Assembly (NCBI GenBank): GCA_036795455.1
Contig: DAIRET010000041.1
Coordinates: forward strand, 1-18,769
Direction of reading: 5' to 3'
Source of the DNA: DAIRET01 sp036795455
Lineage (GTDB): Bacteria > Bacteroidota > Ignavibacteria > Ignavibacteriales > Ignavibacteriaceae
Length of the DNA: 18,769 nucleotides
Part shown: positions 14,932 to 18,769 of the stretch, piece after piece
How positions within the stretch are numbered: position 1 is the first letter of the stretch
Layout: each line of letters starts with the position of its first letter
Program-made: the position numbers and the translations under genes
Notes under the pieces: model-generated
Seen by the model: only the letters and a program-made list of their open reading frames with translations
What the model was told of the DNA's origin: nothing
Databases searched by the model: none

Positions 14932-15990
14932 TTACTTGGCAACTTTCATTAATAGGTCTACAACGCGGCAGGAATAACCCCATTCGTTGTCATACCATGT
15001 AACAACTTTAAAGAATCTTTTTTCATTCTTGAAATTGTTTTGAAGAGTTGCAAGAGAATCATAGATAGAAGATCTGTTATCGTGTATGAAGTCCGTTGAA
15101 ACAACTTCTTCTTTCGAATAGCCGAGAATACCTTTCAAATATGTTTCCGAAGCTTTCTTCATTAAAGCGTCAATCTCTTCAATTGAGGTTTCTTTTTCAG
15201 TACGGAAAGTTAGATCAACAACAGAGACGTTTGCAACCGGAACTCTAAATGACATTCCCGTTAATTTTCCTTTTACTTTCGGAAGCACTTCGCCTACAGC
15301 TTTTGCGGCACCCGTGGTTGAAGGAATAATGTTGATTGCTGCTGCTCTTCCGCCTCGCCAGTCTTTCTTTGAAGGACCATCAACTGTTTTTTGAGTTGCA
15401 GTGTAAGCATGAATTGTAGTCATTAAACCGGTTTCAATTCCTATTCCTTCTTTTAGAAGAACATGAACAACCGGAGCCAAACAGTTTGTTGTACATGATG
15501 CGTTGGAGATAATATTGTGTTTTTCAGCATCGTATTCTTCGTCATTAACACCGAGAACGATTGTTTTTACATCACCTTTTCCGGGAGCGGTAATAAGTAC
15601 TTTCTTTGCTCCGGCAGCAATGTGTCCTTTTGCTTTTTCAGAATCGGTAAACAAACCGGTACCTTCGATAACATAATCCACACCGAGTTCTTTCCAAGGG
15701 AGTTGCGACGGCTCTTTTGTCGCTGCTATACACCTGATTTTGTTCCCGTTTACTACAAGTACATCGTCTTCTTCCAGTTCCGGTTTACTTTTTTCTGTCG
15801 AGAAATCAGCATTAAATCTTCCGTGAACTGAATCATATTTTAACTGATAAGCGAAATATTTTGCGTTTGTAGAAACATCTACAACTGCGACAACGTCAAT
15901 TTCTTTACCGAGAAGACCTCTACCAGCAATTGCATTAAATACAAGCCGACCGATTCTACCGAAACCGTTAATTCCAACTTTAATAGCCAT
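14932..15990 (-). CDS. gap: Glyceraldehyde-3-phosphate dehydrogenase, long type
   Basis: Phosphorylating GAPDH of glycolysis. It shows the Rossmann start KVGINGFGRIGR, the catalytic C166 in SNASCTTNC and H194 in TTIHAYT, the WRGGRAAAINIIPSTTGAAK loop and the C-terminal WYDNEWGYS. D38 at the end of the second strand (VVDVST) indicates NAD preference. At 352 residues it is about 20 longer than E. coli GapA, with extra residues after the KYDSVHGRF segment (STEKSKPELEEDD, about 64-76) and a longer GRGLLGKEID turn near 23-32. This pattern resembles glycosomal GAPDH of trypanosomatids as I recall it. AAAGGAG nine bases before the ATG sets the start. A -7-like TAATTTTG lies 36 bases upstream of the ATG. 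Confidence 0.97.
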   Translation of the reverse strand: MAIKVGINGFGRIGRLVFNAIAGRGLLGKEIDVVAVVDVSTNAKYFAYQLKYDSVHGRFNADFSTEKSKPELEEDDVLVVNGNKIRCIAATKEPSQLPWKELGVDYVIEGTGLFTDSEKAKGHIAAGAKKVLITAPGKGDVKTIVLGVNDEEYDAEKHNIISNASCTTNCLAPVVHVLLKEGIGIETGLMTTIHAYTATQKTVDGPSKKDWRGGRAAAINIIPSTTGAAKAVGEVLPKVKGKLTGMSFRVPVANVSVVDLTFRTEKETSIEEIDALMKKASETYLKGILGYSKEEVVSTDFIHDNRSSIYDSLATLQNNFKNEKRFFKVVTWYDNEWGYSCRVVDLLMKVAK

Positions 15991-16025
15991 TTTTATTTAC
16001 TCCTTTAGTGATTATTGTTTGTTTT

Positions 16026-16033
16026 CAAAATTA
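16026..16033 (-). promoter_or_regulatory. Candidate -7 element of gap
   Basis: On the minus strand TAATTTTG matches TAnnTTTG. The expected -33 TTTG is not seen at 19-22 bases, so this is a partial promoter match 36 bases before the gap ATG. Confidence 0.35.
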
Positions 16034-16130
16034 TTCTGGAAAATGATGTTAAATTTACGCAAGAAGGGGATGAATTACAATTTACCTAATACCCCCCATG
16101 TAATTTTTTTGTGAATAAATAAGTGGATTG

Positions 16131-16619
16131 TTACATCTGTTTTTCAACATTCCAGACTACTTTGCAATAGGGACATCTGTCCCCGGTCGTTGAATTCGGA
16201 TCAACAGTATTACCGCATACACCGCATTTTTTAATTACGTTTTTCTCGGCAGTTTTATCATCAGGAAGGATTGAATCCGGAGAATAAGGGAGTTTTTTCC
16301 CGTTTTTATCAACTATTGCAGACTTATCAAGATACCCCTTCTCAACAAGTTCATCCAAAGTTTGAGGTGCGCGTCCGTATTCGGCAGCATAGACGTGAGC
16401 GGCAGAGCGAATTATATTCATTTTAGCTTGATTTTCATATTGTTCAGCTTTTTCTTTTATCCCGCTGAGCAGCAATCCTGATTTATTATCGGAACATGAA
16501 TTCACTAACAATAAAACAAGGACGCAGAAAAAAGGGAAGATTATTCTACTGTTTTTTTCATTAAATAGGGTGGATTTGAGTTTTTTTCTTGCCGGAAAAT
16601 TTTTGTTGTTATCAATCAT
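16131..16619 (-). CDS. Lipoprotein with pseudopilin-like segment and C-terminal zinc ribbon
   Basis: From ATG 16619 this is 163 residues. A long n-region precedes FPFFCVLVLLLVNSC, a clear lipobox. The next segment (NQAKMNIIRSAAHVYAAEYG, then APQTLDELVEKGYL, DKNGKKLPYS) follows the pattern of type II secretion pseudopilins after their helix: a helix, a Tyr, proline, LxELVxxGYL, then an acidic-Gly motif. The end has CGVC and CPYC, a four-cysteine zinc ribbon. A TTG at 16643 would add eight residues. No start has a good Shine-Dalgarno. An ATG at 16561 one frame off, followed by A7, would give a textbook short lipoprotein signal if one A were added (see findings). No operon partner is evident. 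Function unknown. Confidence 0.7.
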   Translation of the reverse strand: MIDNNKNFPARKKLKSTLFNEKNSRIIFPFFCVLVLLLVNSCSDNKSGLLLSGIKEKAEQYENQAKMNIIRSAAHVYAAEYGRAPQTLDELVEKGYLDKSAIVDKNGKKLPYSPDSILPDDKTAEKNVIKKCGVCGNTVDPNSTTGDRCPYCKVVWNVEKQM

Positions 16620-16807
16620 TTTACACGCCCGATTACTATTCAATTCATTAAAATTGGTTTTAACACAATTATTACAATTTGCGAATGTAAATTAAGTAAA
16701 AATCATAAAGTTTAAAAGGTTTTTATAGGTATTGGTGGTTTTCAACTTTAAATGAACGGATTAACGCAGATTGTTTACTGTTCGACTCTAAAAACAATTC
16801 TTAACCA

Positions 16808-16823
16808 GTTGATTTTAATCACA
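16808..16823 (+). promoter_or_regulatory. Crp/Fnr-type operator upstream of the regulator gene
   Basis: TTGAT-TTTA-ATCAC (16809-16822) matches the FNR core TTGAT-N4-ATCAA at nine of ten positions. Read as a CRP core, GTTGA-N6-TCACA (16808-16823) matches at eight of ten. It is centred about 57 bases before the Crp/Fnr gene start and lies in the 229-bp gap it shares with the divergent lipoprotein gene. Binding by the neighbouring protein is inferred. Confidence 0.55.
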
Positions 16824-16872
16824 CTTACATATTATATTAACACGCAAAGAAAAATAATTAGTTGAGGATAGA

Positions 16873-17556
16873 ATGAAAGAAGATAACGATTTTTTGAAAA
16901 TTGTCCCCATTTTTGCCGACCTTGCAGAAGATGCTTTAAAACAGATAGCGCTGCTCGGTAAAAGAAAGAGTTTTGAAAAAGATTCTGTTATTTTATTGGA
17001 AAATGATTCCGGCTCCGCTCTGTTTGTTATTATTACTGGTAAAGTTAAGGTATCAAGAGTAAGTGATGACGGAAGAGAGGTGATACTTTCAATTTTATCC
17101 GACTCCGACTTCTTCGGCGAAATGGCTATCCTTGACGGTTTAAGCCGTTCTGCAAATGTAACTGCAATTGAAGATGTAGAAATTTTTATGATTCAAAGAA
17201 GTGATTTGCTTGACCTTCTTTATAATCATCCTGAAGTATCAATAGCTCTTATGCAGGAATTGACGAAGAGGCTAAGGGCTGCAGATATGAAAATCAAATC
17301 GCTCTCTCTTAAAGACGCCGAAGGAAAAGTGGCGACTGTTATTTTACAACTCGCCGATGATATAGGTAGAATTAAACAAGGTGTCGTTGAAATTGAAAAG
17401 CTACCATATCAGCAGGACCTTGCAAACATGGCGGGGACTTCAAGAGAAACTATTTCAAGAACTATTCATCAATTTGCAAAGAAAGGATTGATTGAGATTG
17501 ACGGCTCAAAGCTGAGAATACTTAATTATGAAAAATTCAAAGAAATGTTTAAATAA
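16873..17556 (+). CDS. Crp/Fnr-family transcription regulator
   Basis: A 227-residue DNA-binding regulator. The N-terminal cNMP-type beta barrel (about 8-120) holds the phosphate-binding cassette FFGEMAILDGLSRSANV, with G82, E83, R92 and S93, the residues that bind the cyclic nucleotide phosphate in CRP; this suggests a cyclic nucleotide or similar ligand. The dimer helix follows (about 120-150). The winged HTH has the recognition helix SRETISRTIHQF, in which E192, S195 and R196 match FNR and R191 matches CRP R180. There are no cysteines at all, so it is not an Fe-S oxygen sensor. GAGGATAGA precedes the ATG. A PHP-phosphoesterase gene follows after seven bases, and a palindrome that fits this family lies upstream. 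Confidence 0.93.
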   Translation: MKEDNDFLKIVPIFADLAEDALKQIALLGKRKSFEKDSVILLENDSGSALFVIITGKVKVSRVSDDGREVILSILSDSDFFGEMAILDGLSRSANVTAIEDVEIFMIQRSDLLDLLYNHPEVSIALMQELTKRLRAADMKIKSLSLKDAEGKVATVILQLADDIGRIKQGVVEIEKLPYQQDLANMAGTSRETISRTIHQFAKKGLIEIDGSKLRILNYEKFKEMFK

Positions 17557-17563
17557 CGATACA

Positions 17564-18409
17564 ATGAGCGGAAAAGCTGATCTTCATATACATACAAACT
17601 GTTCGGATGGTTTTTTCTCTCCAGTTCAAATTGTCAACAAAGCTTTACGCCATAATCTAAGTATAATTAGCATTACAGATCACGATTCTGTTAGTGCTGT
17701 ACCGGAAGCAACAGAATATGCTCAAAGATTCGGAATCGAAGTTATTCCCGGGGTTGAAATCAGTTCCGATATAGCAGATGCAGAAGTTCATATTCTCGGT
17801 TACTTTATCGACATAAATGACGATGAATTGAACCGATACCTCAAGTTTTCAAGGGATGAAAGATTTCACAGAGCCGAGCGAATTATCCGGAAACTTAACA
17901 ACCTCGGTCTTAAAATAACAATTGAAGATGTATTAAAGTGTTCGGGGAATTCTTCTATCTGCCGTCCTCATATAGCTGAAGCTCTTTTGAAAAATGAGCA
18001 AGTGTCGTCTTATTATGATGCTTTTAACAAGTATCTCGGTAATCATGCGCCTGCGTACGAAAAAAAAGTACACATTTCACCGGGAAGCGCTTTTAAAATT
18101 ATCCGGGATGCAGGGGGAATAGCAATAATAGCACACCCGGGGAACCTATCTGAAAATTTGATTAAAGACTTGATGTATGCTGGTGCAGACGGTTTTGAAG
18201 TTATTCATCCGTCTCACAACGATCAACAGACTAAATACTACAAGTGGCTCTGCAATGCATATTTTCTATTACCGTCAGGCGGGTCAGACTACCATGGAGG
18301 AAAGAAAAATGACGATAATAATTTTGGCAAATATACTATAACCAAATCGGCAATTGAAAATATGAGGAACCAGCTTTCAAAAAAGAACAAGAATAGCGTA
18401 GCGGTTTGA
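17564..18409 (+). CDS. PHP-domain phosphoesterase, RNase AM / nucleoside bisphosphatase type
   Basis: A metal-dependent phosphoesterase of 281 residues. PHP motifs are complete: DLHIHT (H8, H10) at the N-terminus, D15, TDHDS (D39, H40), GVEISS (E65), H76, CRPHIAEALL, IIAHPGN and GGSDYHG near the end. This order fits the YciV group, which removes phosphate from 3',5'-nucleoside bisphosphates and trims RNA 5' ends; the exact substrate is inferred. Compared with DNA polymerase PHP domains it is free-standing. The start at ATG 17564 places DLHIHT at the usual distance from the N-terminus; an in-frame ATG at 17528 would overlap the regulator gene by 29 bases and is less likely. It is co-transcribed with the regulator. 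Confidence 0.88.
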   Translation: MSGKADLHIHTNCSDGFFSPVQIVNKALRHNLSIISITDHDSVSAVPEATEYAQRFGIEVIPGVEISSDIADAEVHILGYFIDINDDELNRYLKFSRDERFHRAERIIRKLNNLGLKITIEDVLKCSGNSSICRPHIAEALLKNEQVSSYYDAFNKYLGNHAPAYEKKVHISPGSAFKIIRDAGGIAIIAHPGNLSENLIKDLMYAGADGFEVIHPSHNDQQTKYYKWLCNAYFLLPSGGSDYHGGKKNDDNNFGKYTITKSAIENMRNQLSKKNKNSVAV

Positions 18410-18435
18410 AATTTCTGCAAAAACAGATATGTTTG
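18405..18435 (+). promoter_or_regulatory. Bacteroidota-type promoter of ribH
   Basis: TTTG (18405-18408), 19 bases, then TATGTTTG (18428-18435) matches the TTTG-N19-21-TAnnTTTG consensus of Bacteroidota primary sigma promoters without a mismatch. The -33 element overlaps the stop codon of the PHP gene. The leader to the ribH ATG would be about 75 bases. Confidence 0.7.
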
Positions 18436-18516
18436 CTTTATACTTTTAATAATACTTTAATCAAGTTGCATTCACATTTTTAAATAGACTAGTTTTTAAT
18501 TTTAAGGTAGGTAATA

Positions 18517-18769
18517 ATGAATACAGTTCAAGGAAATCTTTCGGCATCCGGCAGTAAATTCGCAGTTATTGAAAGCAGGTTTAATGATTTTATAACTTCC
18601 AAGTTATTGGAAGGATCACTTGATTGCTTGAATAGACACGGCTGTAATGAAAAAGATATTACGATCATAAAGGTACCCGGGTCTTTCGAGATACCATTAG
18701 CAGCGGACATAGCCGCCGCATCCAAGAAGTATGACGCAATTATCTGTCTCGGTACGGTAATCAGGGGTG
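18517..18769 (+). CDS. ribH: 6,7-dimethyl-8-ribityllumazine synthase, partial at the window end
   Basis: Condenses 5-amino-6-ribitylaminouracil with 3,4-dihydroxy-2-butanone 4-phosphate in riboflavin synthesis. The 84 codons visible read MNTVQGNLSASGSKFAVIESRFNDFI at the start, with the substrate-binding SRFN motif; VPGSFEIPLAA near 53-63 and the LGTVIRG loop at the very end are family signatures. The gene runs out of the window, so the catalytic histidine and C-terminus are not seen. AAGGTAGGT lies about six bases before the ATG. The upstream promoter is a full match to the Bacteroidota consensus, so it is likely a unit separate from the PHP gene. Confidence 0.95.
   Translation, partial: MNTVQGNLSASGSKFAVIESRFNDFITSKLLEGSLDCLNRHGCNEKDITIIKVPGSFEIPLAADIAAASKKYDAIICLGTVIRG

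Noticed and set aside
17528..17563. Longer N-terminus of the PHP protein overlapping the regulator
   Set aside because: The HxH motif sits eight residues from ATG 17564, as is normal in the family, and the extension has no family features.

Overview
The window reads as chromosomal DNA from a Bacteroidota/Chlorobi-group bacterium, most likely an Ignavibacteria-type organism. Three things point there: a secreted amylase ending in a type IX secretion (T9SS) sorting domain with the QNFPNPFNP signature; a RecQ with the winged helix ahead of the zinc cluster and a C-terminal HTH_40-type domain, an arrangement I recall from this phylum; and a Bacteroidota-type promoter (TTTG-N19-TATGTTTG) in front of ribH. 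The DNA is AT-rich and even in style. I see no insertion sequence, integrase, phage gene, tRNA, rRNA or CRISPR array.

Layout. 1-1770: the translation operon rpsF-ssb-rpsR-rplI on the plus strand, closed by a strong terminator. It faces rpmB (minus), which has its own terminator. 2063-2495: a 430-bp gap with several inverted repeats. 2496-7427: a 948-residue T9SS-exported GH13 amylase, then a soluble hybrid histidine kinase with a receiver at each end. 7512-8863: two overlapping membrane-protein genes (a DUF2231 type and an unknown). 8837-9529: a minus-strand lipoprotein whose end overlaps the unknown membrane gene. 9743-12349: recQ, overlapping at its 3' end a small anchored-protein gene that abuts a rhomboid protease gene (both minus). 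13641-15990: pgk and gap, minus, separated by a terminator. 16131-16619: a lipoprotein with a pseudopilin-like segment and a zinc ribbon. 16873-18409: a Crp/Fnr-family regulator and a PHP phosphoesterase in one unit. 18517 to the end: the start of ribH, cut by the window edge.

How the genes relate. Most are housekeeping: ribosome assembly, DNA repair, lower glycolysis, riboflavin. The accessory content is envelope-directed: the exported amylase, two lipoproteins, the rhomboid and the unknown membrane proteins. The Crp/Fnr gene carries a near-consensus Crp/Fnr-type palindrome about 50 bp upstream of its start, which suggests autoregulation or control by a paralogue.

I do not see a convincing new multi-gene system. 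The observations most worth following are a T9SS-tail-like fold inside a lipoprotein, the pseudopilin/zinc-ribbon lipoprotein with an A7 run that splits a perfect signal peptide from its body, the long glycosomal-type GAPDH, an SSB without the usual C-terminal tip, and the Crp/Fnr operator.
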